A DNA stretch of 64,000 nt from positions 127,870 through 191,869 of the forward strand of contig JBFWSR010000003.1 in assembly GCA_050248275.1 (NCBI GenBank). The letters run 5' to 3'. Below, in pieces: positions 9,102 through 17,718 of the stretch (positions within the stretch are counted from its first letter, which is position 1; each line of letters begins with the position of its first letter). A program made the translations under genes and the position numbers. The DNA is from CAILZL01 sp050248275 (GTDB lineage Bacteria; Pseudomonadota; Gammaproteobacteria; Steroidobacterales; Steroidobacteraceae). Under the pieces are notes generated by a model. It saw nothing but the letters and a program-made list of their open reading frames with translations, made no database searches and was not told the DNA's origin.

Positions 9102-9554
9102 ATGTTTAGTAAAGAGTCAGGACAAGTGGTTTTGCTGGTGGCGTTGTGTGGATTGAACGTTGCCTGCGCTCGTGATCCGGAGCCAGTAGCGGTGGCCCAA
9201 CAGCCGCAGGCTACTGCGGCGGGTATGGTGGCTGGCAGCCAGGGATTGAGCATCGCGTTCAACATGAATCCCGATCCGCCGCAGGCGGGTGACAACAAAG
9301 TGGAAGTCTCGGTCAAACAGGCCGATGGCACACCCTTGACTGATGCGACAGTGACGGCCGTGTTCTACATGCCCGCCATGCCCTCCATGAACATGCCAGA
9401 GATGCGTGATATGTTCGCGCTCAAACCTGTGGGGAATGGTACGTATGCAGGACCAGTGCAGCTCAGTATGAGCGGAACTTGGATGGTGACAGTTAAGGTA
9501 TCGCGCAGTTCTGAAGAACTGGGTAACCAGCGGTTTACAATTATTGCCAAGTAA
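9102..9554 (+). CDS. Met-rich YtkA/FixH-like periplasmic protein
   Basis: The 150-residue protein has an N-terminal hydrophobic leader ending at NVACARD. The Cys could be lipidated, although Asn at -3 is not ideal for a lipobox. The mature part is an immunoglobulin-like YtkA/FixH-type domain with a Met-rich loop at residues 90-104 (MPAMPSMNMPEMRDM, six Met), a pattern typical of Cu(I)-binding periplasmic proteins. It follows the cytochrome-adaptor gene by 50 bases and probably closes the metal operon. It may hand copper to the adaptor and pump. YtkA-like domains are also found fused to CusB-type adaptors in other bacteria, which fits this context. Confidence 0.65.
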   Translation: MFSKESGQVVLLVALCGLNVACARDPEPVAVAQQPQATAAGMVAGSQGLSIAFNMNPDPPQAGDNKVEVSVKQADGTPLTDATVTAVFYMPAMPSMNMPEMRDMFALKPVGNGTYAGPVQLSMSGTWMVTVKVSRSSEELGNQRFTIIAK

Positions 9555-9690
9555 TGCACTGCGCATGCGGCAATTAGTGATAGTGAGAGGGATTGAGCGA
9601 AACACGTTCGAGTGAGCCGGGCGATATGCCGGTGGTTTGCGCCTGAAGCGCGCTATTCCTTTTAGTAATCTCTTGCTGTAAGGCTATTTT

Positions 9691-10374
9691 TTAACGCACC
9701 CGTTTAGCTGTGGCAGGGCGTTGTGGGTGACTGTCCAGATGTTCCCCGACGGTCAATTGCAGTCCATGCAGCGTAAAATCGTCATCCGCGTCCAAGTCCG
9801 CATTGCCGGCATGATCAAGCAGATGCTTCCAGACAATGGGACGATCCTCCCAGCGAGGCACCAGATGGGGATGCTGGTGCTCGGCAATCTGATCCAGCTG
9901 GTGCAATGACAGCGAACCGATCAGGGCGGTTAGCTGAAGATCCATGCCCAAGGTGACGGTTGCGAGTTCTGGATGCGTCTGGGCCGAATGCCAGGCCAGC
10001 ATCAGTGTGGCACGCGTCAGTTTGATGGCGGTGGATTTGGCGAAGTAGCGACGCCATATTGCATGCCTGACGGCCTGATGGGGATGCCCGATCAGCGTTT
10101 GCCACCATTGTCGATCCTGGAACTTCAGGTCCACCAGGATGAACGGGTAGCACGCCATTTTTTGTTGAGCCTGGGTCGTCAGGGTGACCAGTCGATCATG
10201 TAATGCGCCTACCAGGTTGGTAGCGTCATGGTCATGGCCTTGAAGGCGGGCTGCACTGACCAGTAACTCGATGCAGCGTAGATTGATCTCCCCCAGCGGG
10301 GGAATCAGCGGTTTGGGCTGTGCCTCTGATAAGGCGAAGCCATGCGTTGATCTTAACGTTCCGTGCTTGTCCAT
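9691..10374 (-). CDS. Unrecognised protein divergent from the FlhC-like regulator
   Basis: The 227-residue product starts at ATG 10374 with GGAG about eight bases upstream. I do not recognise the family. It is soluble, His- and Trp-rich and mostly helical in appearance (GEINLRCIELLVSAARL, WWQTLIGHPHQAVRHAIWRRYF), with no signal peptide or membrane segment and no obvious helix-turn-helix. It is transcribed away from the FlhC-like gene with 158 bases between the two starts, an arrangement common for regulatory pairs. It may be a partner of that regulator, as SetD is of SetC, but no sequence similarity to FlhD is visible to me. Confidence 0.6.
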   Translation of the reverse strand: MDKHGTLRSTHGFALSEAQPKPLIPPLGEINLRCIELLVSAARLQGHDHDATNLVGALHDRLVTLTTQAQQKMACYPFILVDLKFQDRQWWQTLIGHPHQAVRHAIWRRYFAKSTAIKLTRATLMLAWHSAQTHPELATVTLGMDLQLTALIGSLSLHQLDQIAEHQHPHLVPRWEDRPIVWKHLLDHAGNADLDADDDFTLHGLQLTVGEHLDSHPQRPATAKRVR

Positions 10375-10532
10375 GCGGTAACTCCGCGAAGCCTGAAAAG
10401 TGGCAATTCATCATAGGCCGATGATTTTTGCGGATCATCACTGTGTATAGCGACATTCTGGCTACAAACAGACCAGTGTTTATGTCATCTGGACGCTTTT
10501 ATTTCATAAAAGCCCGGGCGCAGAATGAAACC

Positions 10533-11141
10533 ATGCGTATCACGGATCATCGATATGCGCGGGATGTCAGACGTTTTAACCTGGCTTTGCGGTTAATTGC
10601 ACTGGAGGCCCGCACGCATACGGTCTGTCACTGGACGGGGTTGTCCAATGTCCGGGTGCGCAAGTTGTACCAATCCTATGCCGATGCGGACGTCAGTGTG
10701 GCTCGGCATCGTGGTCCTTCTCCAAATCAACCCACTCTGTTTTTGCGCTCGCAACGCATTCGAAATGAAGCAGCCGCATTGGGCGGCCTGTTGCAAATGC
10801 TGAAGGTGTTGCCCGCAGAGCCGTTGGTTAAAGAACGGGCAATGTCTGCGATGGAGCGGGGTGAGCGGTTATGCAGTGCGTTTGAATTGTATCGTCAGCT
10901 GGTTCCACAAGGTGTTCTCTCACTGGAACACGCCGTACTGCTGGCCAATTCACTGACTCGGGATAGTGAGTTGGTACTGACTCACTGCGGGGGCTGCGGA
11001 TGTGCCGTCATGACGGATCGCTATGGAGCGATCCGGCGCTCTTGCAAACACTGTCATGATCATACAAGTGACAGGCCGGTGGTCTCTGAAGCGGAGATGG
11101 CTGCGATGTTGGAGCCCGTGCTTCAGCATCGACTATTCTGA
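10533..11141 (+). CDS. FlhC/SetC-like transcriptional activator
   Basis: The frame is open from 10428. ATG 10533 is chosen because FlhC-like similarity begins at once (RYARDVRRFNLALRLIALEAR), giving 202 residues, close to FlhC (192). The N-terminal half has the FlhC-type helical region (TGLSNVRVRKLYQSY). The C-terminal part carries a four-Cys zinc site, CGGC and CKHC, spaced like the FlhC site. In SXT/R391 elements the FlhC/FlhD homologues SetC and SetD switch on integrase and transfer genes, so this protein probably activates the T4SS operon that starts 634 bases downstream. No FlhD homologue is recognised in the window. Confidence 0.78.
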   Translation: MRITDHRYARDVRRFNLALRLIALEARTHTVCHWTGLSNVRVRKLYQSYADADVSVARHRGPSPNQPTLFLRSQRIRNEAAALGGLLQMLKVLPAEPLVKERAMSAMERGERLCSAFELYRQLVPQGVLSLEHAVLLANSLTRDSELVLTHCGGCGCAVMTDRYGAIRRSCKHCHDHTSDRPVVSEAEMAAMLEPVLQHRLF

Positions 11142-11153
11142 TCGATGAGCTTG

Positions 11154-11462
11154 CTAACGCGAGAATAGTCGTATCAAAAAATAGTAGCCCATCAGGCATA
11201 ACACACTGCCGATAGAGATCCCCATCATTAGCCAGAACGGATAATTGGGCAGTTGCACGACGTATTCAAAGAACAGGGACATCAGAATTCCCAACAAGGC
11301 CACGCCGTTGAGGATCAGGGTCACCAGAGGTTCCAGCGTCACCAGCGTTGCCAGTATGGGCAAACGGATGACCTGCCAGGACAACAGGATCAGCTGACGA
11401 CCGGTCTCTGCGAGTGCAGGTGACTCGTGATCCATGGACGCGTTTGCTCGATGCAGGGCCAT
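11154..11462 (-). CDS. Small two-helix membrane protein of the conjugative element
   Basis: ATG 11462 is chosen because an excellent AGGAGGGG ribosome site precedes it; the frame extends to 11546 without such a site. The product has 102 residues with two membrane segments (about residues 38-63 and 74-98) and a short charged N-terminus. I do not recognise the family. It is convergent with the FlhC-like gene (12 bases between stops) and divergent from the virB operon. Entry exclusion or a T4SS accessory role would be plausible from position alone, but nothing in the sequence shows it. Confidence 0.6.
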   Translation of the reverse strand: MALHRANASMDHESPALAETGRQLILLSWQVIRLPILATLVTLEPLVTLILNGVALLGILMSLFFEYVVQLPNYPFWLMMGISIGSVLCLMGYYFLIRLFSR

Positions 11463-11566
11463 AGCCCCTCCTGTCGTTGCTTGCGGTAAATCATACGCCT
11501 TACCTTGCTCAATGCACGCGCTGAGTATTGAGGCATTGCGGGGCAATTACCCTGAATTCACCCCCT

Positions 11567-11612
11567 GAGTTTCGATACAGATTGAGCAGAAACTCAAGCT
11601 GGTATCGAGTTT
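11567..11612. promoter_or_regulatory. Nested inverted repeats before the virB operon
   Basis: GAGTTT (11567-11572), AAACTC (11590-11595) and GAGTTT (11607-11612) alternate in orientation, overlapping TCGATAC (11572-11578) and its inverse GTATCGA (11602-11608). The cluster lies 163 bases before the virB2 start, in the divergent region that must hold the T4SS promoter. It is a good candidate operator, possibly for the FlhC-like activator. The assignment to that protein is inference. Confidence 0.4.
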
Positions 11613-11774
11613 GTGCTCATGTTGCTATGAAGCCCACACCACGACGTAACGGCCAAGGTCCGGACAGTGGGGCATTGAACCCGACCACGCCGAAGCTGAA
11701 TGAAACTAACCGGCGAACCACCGGGCTTGATGTGGAGTGTTGAAGCAACGCTGGCAACGACCAGGGAGATCATC

Positions 11775-12083
11775 ATGACTCGAACCGTGGATAGGACTGG
11801 CTGGATGCTGGGGGTATGGCTGGTCGTGAGCGCCGGAGCAGGATTGTTTCCGGATGTAGTGTGGGCACAGGCCTCACCGTTCCTCACCGGTGCGACGTCA
11901 TTGCAAACCAACATCCTTGCATGGGCCACGCCCATTGCCGTGATCCTGGTGATGGCGCTGGGCATCATGGCCATGGCCAACCGCATTTCCTGGGGCTGGC
12001 CGATTGCGGCGATTGTGGGCATTGCGGTGGTGTTCGGTGCACCGCAGATCGTGACCTGGATTCGCGGCATGTTTGGCGTCTGA
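11775..12083 (+). CDS. virB2: VirB2/TrbC-family conjugative pilin
   Basis: ATG 11775 has GGGAG six bases upstream and gives 102 residues; the frame is open further upstream without a better site. The product has a long signal peptide (cleavage near VWAQASP, about residue 33) and two membrane helices (about residues 47-65 and 72-95) separated by the short basic loop NRISWG. This is the TrbC/VirB2 pilin plan. The protein is inserted in the inner membrane and assembled into the conjugative pilus. It is the first gene of the uninterrupted virB operon, as usual. Confidence 0.85.
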   Translation: MTRTVDRTGWMLGVWLVVSAGAGLFPDVVWAQASPFLTGATSLQTNILAWATPIAVILVMALGIMAMANRISWGWPIAAIVGIAVVFGAPQIVTWIRGMFGV

Positions 12084-12094
12084 GGAACCGCATC

Positions 12095-12490
12095 ATGACG
12101 CGCAATGCTGGACTCATTGTTGATCCCCTGTTTGTAGCCGTGACCCGCCCGCCGATGCGCTGGGGCGTGACCTATTCAGCCCTGCTGTTCAATCTGGTGT
12201 TCACCATGGAAGTGTTCCTACTCACCAAAAATCTATTGGTGCTGCTCATTGCCGTGCCGATTCATAGCGTGTGTGCGTTGTTGTGTGCGCGGGATGCCCG
12301 CTACTTTGATTTGCTGTTGCTGTGGGGGCGCACCCGCTTGCCGGCCTATGTGAGTAACTTCCGCTACTGGCAGGCCAGTAGTTACAGCCCGCTGCAGCTG
12401 GACCCACCGGATCGAAATGGATTGAGGCGTCAGGCTGTCACGTTGGTCAGTGGTCATGTGGGGACTGTGCAGATGAGGTGTCGATCATGA
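12095..12490 (+). CDS. virB3: VirB3-like inner-membrane protein
   Basis: ATG 12095 follows GAGGAACC. The product has 131 residues beginning with the VirB3 pattern: a short cytoplasmic segment DPLFVAVTRPPMRWGV followed by one or two membrane helices (LLFNLVFTMEVFLL, LVLLIAVPIHSVCALL) and then CARDARYFDLLLLW. VirB3 sits in the inner membrane and is needed to anchor VirB4 to the T4SS inner complex. The stop overlaps the virB4 start, so translation is coupled. The C-terminal tail after the second helix is longer than in Agrobacterium VirB3. Confidence 0.85.
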   Translation: MTRNAGLIVDPLFVAVTRPPMRWGVTYSALLFNLVFTMEVFLLTKNLLVLLIAVPIHSVCALLCARDARYFDLLLLWGRTRLPAYVSNFRYWQASSYSPLQLDPPDRNGLRRQAVTLVSGHVGTVQMRCRS

Positions 12491-14946
12491 GCGCGGTGGC
12501 CAACGCATCCCGGCAGCGTCGTGAGCAAGCGGCGAGCACACAGATTCCGTATGCGGCCTTGGTGTCTGAACATCTGGTGCGCACTCATGAAGGCGACTAT
12601 GTGCAGGTGTTCAAGCTCACGGGCGCGAGTTTTGAAAGTGAGGATGATGAAGCGCTGAACAACTGGCATGAGCGGTTGAATGTCACCTGGCGCAATCTGG
12701 CCAGCCCCAATGTGGCGATCTGGACGCACTTGCTTAGGCGACGTGAACGCGCCGGGATGATTGAGATGGGCGGCGAGGACTTTGCCAGCCGACTGGCGCA
12801 TCACTATCAGCAGCGCCTGGCCGGTGAAACACTGATGGTCAATGAGCTGTATGTGTCGGTGGTGTATCGACCCGTGACCGGCGCAGCCCCGAGTCTGTTG
12901 GCGCGGCTGTTGTCCTCCACTCAATCAACACATAACGACAGTGAACTGGCCGAGGCGATGGATGCCTGCGAAAAGCTGGGTCAGGTAGTGCTGACTTCAC
13001 TGGCCCGCTATGAACCGGAACGACTGGGCGTGTATGCGTTGCCGGGACGGTCTGGCTCGCGCTTGCTGGAGCTCTTTGGAGTCTTGATCAACGGTGAGTG
13101 GCAGGCGATGTCCTTACCGCGTGCACCGCTCAATGCTGTACTCGCCACCACCCGCGTGTTGTTCGGCAGTGAAGTCATCGAGTATCGACCGCCCACCGGG
13201 ATGCGTTACGGCGCGCTACTGGGCATCAAGGAGTATCCCACGCCCACGCAGGTGGGGATGTTCAATGCGTTGCTGTCCGCACCGTTCCCGCTGGTGTTGA
13301 CCCAGTCGTTCACGTTCCTGGGCAAGGCCACGGGTCAGGGTCTGTTGCAGCGTCAGCACGCTCGCATGGCCAATGCCGGAGACTTCGCGGTCTCACAAGC
13401 GGAGGAACTGGTGGATGCACTGGACGCGCTGACCAGTAATGAGTTTGTGATGGGTGATCATCACTTCACCCTGCAAGTGCTCACCGAGCAGGACGAGGGT
13501 GACCAGCCGATTTCCCGCCTCAAACAACTCAATGATCAGGTGGCGAAGGCTCGGACGTTGCTTGCCGATGCCGGCATGACCGTGGCGCGTGAGGACCTGG
13601 CGCTGGAAGCCGGGTTCTGGGCGCAGCTGCCGGGTAACTTCCGCGACCGGCCGCGCAAGGCCCCGATCACCTCGCGCAACTATGCGGCGATGGCGGGATT
13701 TCATAACTACCCGGCGGGGCGGGAACATGGCAATCACTGGGGGGATGCACTGGCGTTGCTAATCACCGCCGCGCGCTCACCGTATTATTTCTCGCTGCAC
13801 GCCAGTGATCCCCATGATCCAGACGGTGGCAGCCGCAAGGACACCGGCCATACCTTTATCTGCGGCCCGACCGGATCAGGCAAGACGGTATTCATCGGCT
13901 TTCTGGTGAGCTTGTTGGCACGACGCGGTGCCACGCAAGTGCTGTTCGACAAGGACAAGGGACTGGAGATTCTGGTGCGGGCGTTGGGCGGCACGTACTT
14001 GCCCTTGCGTCATGGCATGACCACTGGCTTCAATCCGTTGCAGCTACCCGAGTCACCCGCGACGCTGGAGTTTCAGAAAACGTGGTTGCGCACATTAGTA
14101 CGCACGCATATCCCGCTAACCACTCGTGAAGAGTCTGAACTCGATCACGCACTACGGGGCACGTTGGCCTTGCAGTTCGAACATCGACGGTTGTCCCGCT
14201 TGATTGAGTTTACCGATGCGACACGTGGCGAAGGCATACACGCACGCCTGGCTCGGTGGTGCGAGTGCACGCGCGGTGACTATGCCTGGGTATTTGATAA
14301 CCCGCAGGACTCGCTGGTGGCGCAGCTGCAGGGGCAGTCCCTGCTGGGCTTTGATGTCACCGAGTTTCTGGATCATGAAGTAGTGCGTGCACCGGTGACG
14401 TTGTACCTGTTTCATTGCGTGCGACAACTGCTGGATGGACGGCCGTTTGTTTGTTGGGGCGATGAGTTCTCGCGGCTGCTGGATGATGCCAGCTTCGAAC
14501 ACTTTGCCAAGGATGGCTTGAAGGTGTGGCGCAAGTTGAATGGCGTGTTCTGTGCCGCCACGCAAAGTCCCAGTGATGCGCTACTCAGTCCCATCAGCCG
14601 CACCATCATTGAACAGACAGCCACCAAGGTGTTCTTCCCCAATCCCGACGCCCAAGCCGAAGATTACATCGATGGCTTTGGGCTCACTGAGCGTGAGTTC
14701 AAATTACTCAAGGAACAACTTGAGCCTGGCTCGCGACGGTTCCTGATCAAGCAGGGCCATTGCAGTGTGGTGTGTGAACTGGATCTACACGGCTTTGATC
14801 TGGAACTGGCGGTGATCTCGGGTCGCACCCGGGAAGTGGAACGATTGCATCGTCTGATGTTGGACGTCGGCGAGGACCCGGCCCAGTGGCTCCCCCTGTT
14901 TGAACGAGGGCTACACGGATCGAGTGTGAGCAAACAACGTGAGTAG
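12487..14946 (+). CDS. virB4: VirB4-type T4SS ATPase
   Basis: The 819-residue protein starts at ATG 12487 (GAGG upstream); an in-frame GTG at 12478 is less likely. The N-terminal half is the CagE/VirB4 domain. The C-terminal half is an ATPase with Walker A GPTGSGKT (residues ~460-467) and Walker B ending in GDEF (D659, E660). VirB4 is the largest and most conserved ATPase of conjugative T4SSs and drives pilus biogenesis and substrate transfer at the inner membrane. Length and motifs are normal, so the gene looks functional. It overlaps virB3 by four bases. Confidence 0.95.
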   Translation: MSAVANASRQRREQAASTQIPYAALVSEHLVRTHEGDYVQVFKLTGASFESEDDEALNNWHERLNVTWRNLASPNVAIWTHLLRRRERAGMIEMGGEDFASRLAHHYQQRLAGETLMVNELYVSVVYRPVTGAAPSLLARLLSSTQSTHNDSELAEAMDACEKLGQVVLTSLARYEPERLGVYALPGRSGSRLLELFGVLINGEWQAMSLPRAPLNAVLATTRVLFGSEVIEYRPPTGMRYGALLGIKEYPTPTQVGMFNALLSAPFPLVLTQSFTFLGKATGQGLLQRQHARMANAGDFAVSQAEELVDALDALTSNEFVMGDHHFTLQVLTEQDEGDQPISRLKQLNDQVAKARTLLADAGMTVAREDLALEAGFWAQLPGNFRDRPRKAPITSRNYAAMAGFHNYPAGREHGNHWGDALALLITAARSPYYFSLHASDPHDPDGGSRKDTGHTFICGPTGSGKTVFIGFLVSLLARRGATQVLFDKDKGLEILVRALGGTYLPLRHGMTTGFNPLQLPESPATLEFQKTWLRTLVRTHIPLTTREESELDHALRGTLALQFEHRRLSRLIEFTDATRGEGIHARLARWCECTRGDYAWVFDNPQDSLVAQLQGQSLLGFDVTEFLDHEVVRAPVTLYLFHCVRQLLDGRPFVCWGDEFSRLLDDASFEHFAKDGLKVWRKLNGVFCAATQSPSDALLSPISRTIIEQTATKVFFPNPDAQAEDYIDGFGLTEREFKLLKEQLEPGSRRFLIKQGHCSVVCELDLHGFDLELAVISGRTREVERLHRLMLDVGEDPAQWLPLFERGLHGSSVSKQRE

Positions 14947-14988
14947 TGGAGTGAGCGGCTTTTCAACTAAGTGTTACAGGAGCGGATC

Positions 14989-15714
14989 ATGCGTACCCAA
15001 TCTCGAGTCAACTCATGGCTAAGCGGTATCGTTCTCAGTGTTGCCTTGCTGACATTGAATACGTCGGTCCACGCGCAGTGGGCGGTGATTGATGTTGGCG
15101 CCATCGCACAACTGGTGCGACAGGTAACTACCATGGCCAATCAACTCACTACGGCGCAGAACCATCTGCGTCAGGCGCAACAAGAGTTTCAGGCGATGAC
15201 CGGCGGGCGGGGCATGGAGCGCCTGCTCTCTGGAACCGTGCGCAATTACTTACCCGCCAACTGGACACAGCTCAACGCGGCGGTGAATCAAGTGAGTGGT
15301 GCGTATCAGGCGCTGTCGGCGGGGGTACAACAGATGATCACCGTCAATGCGGTGTTATCACCCCAACAGCTGGCCGCGTTGTCACCCGCGCAGCGTACGC
15401 AGCTTGAGGCGGCGCGCCGTACTGCTGCGATGTTGCAGGTGACGGCGCGGGAAGCACTGTCGGCCACCAGTGATCGGTTCATGGCCATCCAGCAACTCAT
15501 TGATGCCATTCCCGGTGCCCAGGATCAGAAAGGCATTCTGGATCTACAGGCGCGCATCTCGGCTGAGCAGGGCATGCTTGCCAATGAACAAACCAAGTTG
15601 CAGGTGTTGTACCAGGCCGCTCAAGCCGAAGAACTCGCGCGGGTGCAACGGCTACGCGAGCAGGCGGTGAACGATGTGGGCTCACTGCGTCGCTTGCCCA
15701 CCATGGGGCTGTGA
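14989..15714 (+). CDS. virB5: VirB5-like minor pilin
   Basis: ATG 14989 follows CAGGAG and yields 241 residues. There is a clear signal peptide (cleavage near VHAQWAV, about residue 24), then a long helical, Gln/Ala-rich body (VRQVTTMANQLTTAQNHLRQ) as in VirB5/TrbJ proteins. VirB5 is a periplasmic minor pilus component at the pilus tip that helps contact the recipient. A coiled-coil-like region with DLQARISAEQGMLANEQ at residues ~180-200 is typical. It sits between virB4 and virB6, the expected order. Confidence 0.85.
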   Translation: MRTQSRVNSWLSGIVLSVALLTLNTSVHAQWAVIDVGAIAQLVRQVTTMANQLTTAQNHLRQAQQEFQAMTGGRGMERLLSGTVRNYLPANWTQLNAAVNQVSGAYQALSAGVQQMITVNAVLSPQQLAALSPAQRTQLEAARRTAAMLQVTAREALSATSDRFMAIQQLIDAIPGAQDQKGILDLQARISAEQGMLANEQTKLQVLYQAAQAEELARVQRLREQAVNDVGSLRRLPTMGL

Positions 15715-15762
15715 GACCTCGGACGGTAGCGTTGCGAAGGAATAGTCAGGGGAGTAAATGAA

Positions 15763-16773
15763 ATGGGTTTCTTTGCCGAGTTCAGCGTCTGGCTCAATGG
15801 TCTGCTCGCCACCTATATCGGTGACCACACCGCACAGGTGGCCGCCGCGCTGGAACCCGCCATCGTCACGCTGGGCGTGCTGTACGTGATGAGCTGGGGC
15901 TACCTGCAGTTCATGGGCAAGATCGATGAACCGTTCACGGCGGGTATTCGGCGCATCGTGATGCTGGCCGTGATTCTGGGTGGCGCATTGCAGCTATGGC
16001 TGTACAACTCCGTGATCGTCGATACCTTCTTCAACGCACCCGGCGCGCTGGCCGCAAATGTGATTGGCGCGTATGACTCGGTGACCATTGTCGATCAGAT
16101 CATTTATGCCGGGGATGATGCGGCGTCATTACTGATCTCGAAGGGCGGCTTGTTTGGGGGTGACTTCTCGTACTACCTCGCGGGATTTGCGGTGTACCTG
16201 ATTGTCGGGCTCACCGCCATCTACACCATCTTCCTGTTGGCGTTGTCGCGCATTGCCCTGTCGGTGTTGCTGGCCCTGGGGCCGATGTTCATTGCGCTGC
16301 TGATGTTTGACAGCACCAAGCGCTTCTTTGAGTCCTGGACGGCCCAGCTGGCCAACTATGCGTTCATCACCATTCTGACCGTGCTGGTGGCGGCGTTGAT
16401 GATGACGCTGGTGTCCACGGCCGCACAGCAAGCAGCAGCGGCGGGTGGCGGTATTGAGATCGCACACGCCGTGCGCGTGAGCATGGCAGCGGGGCTGACC
16501 TTTCTGGTGATGCGTCAGGTCATGCCGATGGCGGCGGGTCTCGCCAGTGGGTTGGCCTTGAGTACCTTCGGAGCGATGAGTGCGATGCTGGCCTGGGGAT
16601 TTGGTGCCACTACGCGTCATTCCGGACAGTTTCTGCGGGGCCTCACCATGGATCGGGAGACCACGCGCTGGGACAGCTTGTCACGCAAGGCCGGTTATGG
16701 GCTTCGACAGGGCGCAGCCCTCGGGCTGCGCAAGTTGGCTCCACGTCGCGAGAACAGTGTGCAACCGCGTTAA
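15763..16773 (+). CDS. virB6: VirB6-like polytopic membrane protein
   Basis: The 336-residue protein starts at ATG 15763 behind AGGGGAG. It has five or more membrane helices (around residues 30-50, 60-80, 140-165, 170-190, 205-225, 235-260) with the TrbL/VirB6 signature in the region RIALSVLLALGPMFIALLMF followed by FESWTAQLANYAF. VirB6 forms part of the inner-membrane channel that DNA contacts during transfer. The C-terminus is basic and soluble. Length is close to typical VirB6. Confidence 0.9.
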   Translation: MGFFAEFSVWLNGLLATYIGDHTAQVAAALEPAIVTLGVLYVMSWGYLQFMGKIDEPFTAGIRRIVMLAVILGGALQLWLYNSVIVDTFFNAPGALAANVIGAYDSVTIVDQIIYAGDDAASLLISKGGLFGGDFSYYLAGFAVYLIVGLTAIYTIFLLALSRIALSVLLALGPMFIALLMFDSTKRFFESWTAQLANYAFITILTVLVAALMMTLVSTAAQQAAAAGGGIEIAHAVRVSMAAGLTFLVMRQVMPMAAGLASGLALSTFGAMSAMLAWGFGATTRHSGQFLRGLTMDRETTRWDSLSRKAGYGLRQGAALGLRKLAPRRENSVQPR

Positions 16774-16825
16774 TGAATGAGTGACTGAAGCAATCCATGA
16801 AGGAATGAAGGTACAGGAGCAGTCC

Positions 16826-16993
16826 ATGCGCAGAATACTGACAATTATTTTCTGGGTGGGATTGAGTAGCCTGATCGGCTGCGCCACCAGTCATCAGGTC
16901 GAGTGCAACACGCGCTTGCAGCCCATCAATGCACCGGCGGCGAAGATAGTCGCAACGGATCGAGCAGTGCCCACCGCGGGCGGTGCGTTATGA
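16826..16993 (+). CDS. virB7: VirB7-like small lipoprotein
   Basis: ATG 16826 with CAGGAG upstream gives only 55 residues, small enough to be missed. The leader MRRILTIIFWVGLSS ends in a good lipobox, LIGC, so the mature protein would start at Cys19 and be outer-membrane anchored. One further Cys (VEC) is present and could pair with VirB9, as in Agrobacterium VirB7. Its place between virB6 and virB8, and the ATGA overlap with virB8, support a VirB7 role in the outer-membrane core complex. Sequence is too short for a firm family match. Confidence 0.7.
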   Translation: MRRILTIIFWVGLSSLIGCATSHQVECNTRLQPINAPAAKIVATDRAVPTAGGAL

Positions 16994-17718
16994 ACCGGGA
17001 TGCGGCGCTCTCCAAGTACTTCGCTGACGCGGCCTCCTGGGATGCAGATCGGGTGGCGCAGCAGCAGCGCGCCACACGCATCGCTTGGATCGTAGCCTGG
17101 GGTGGGTGGCTGTGTGCCATGACCATTGCGGTGGCGTTGATGTTGTTGATGCCCTTGAAGCGCGTCGAGCCCTTTGTCGTGCGGGTAGATAACCACACTG
17201 GCGTGGTGGATGTGGTGCCGGTGTACTCGGAGAAGGCGACGCTCCCCGAAGCGGTGACGCGCTATTTTCTGGATCACTACGTGATGACCTGTGAGCGCTT
17301 CAACTATGCGACCGCAGAAAGTGACTATGAAGAATGCGGCGCGTTCCATACGGCGGCCCGCAATCAGCGTTGGTCCACGCAGTGGGCGCGCAGCAATCCC
17401 AACTCGCCCCTGAATTTGTACAAGGATGGTTCGACGCTGCGGGCGCAAGTGAGCTCGATCAGTTTCTTTACGCGCGGCAGTGGCGTCGCCGATCTGGCGC
17501 AGGTGCGTTACACGCAGCAGCGCCGGGCAGCGGGCGGTACGGAGGATCAGGTGACGCACTGGATTGCGACCGTGCAGTACACCTATGTAGATCCGTCCAA
17601 AGAGCCGAAGACGCGGCGCTGGAATCCGCTGGGGTTCAAGATCATCGAATTTCAGGCAGAACCGGAAGTGCTGGGTGAAGGCAGCACAGTCGCGATGAAC
17701 ACCGGGAGCGCGCCATGA
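16990..17718 (+). CDS. virB8: VirB8 T4SS assembly protein
   Basis: ATG 16990 overlaps the lipoprotein stop (ATGA). The 242-residue product has a cytoplasmic N-terminus (YFADAASWDADRVAQQ, typical of VirB8), one membrane helix (about residues 34-58, WIVAWGGWLCAMTIAVALML), and a periplasmic NTF2-like domain starting LKRVEPFVVRVDNHTG. VirB8 nucleates the T4SS at the inner membrane and contacts VirB9 and VirB10. The periplasmic pattern VEPFVVRVDN...VVDVVP is a good family marker. It overlaps virB9 by four bases. Confidence 0.92.
   Translation: MNRDAALSKYFADAASWDADRVAQQQRATRIAWIVAWGGWLCAMTIAVALMLLMPLKRVEPFVVRVDNHTGVVDVVPVYSEKATLPEAVTRYFLDHYVMTCERFNYATAESDYEECGAFHTAARNQRWSTQWARSNPNSPLNLYKDGSTLRAQVSSISFFTRGSGVADLAQVRYTQQRRAAGGTEDQVTHWIATVQYTYVDPSKEPKTRRWNPLGFKIIEFQAEPEVLGEGSTVAMNTGSAP

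Noticed and set aside
9555..9690. Left attachment site of the conjugative element between the metal cluster and the transfer genes
   Set aside because: No copy of the tRNA-Pro 3' end is found there, so the boundary cannot be placed at this point.
11816..12094. Upstream extension of the virB3 frame
   Set aside because: It overlaps virB2 in another frame and has no ribosome site; ATG 12095 with GAGGAACC is the natural virB3 start.
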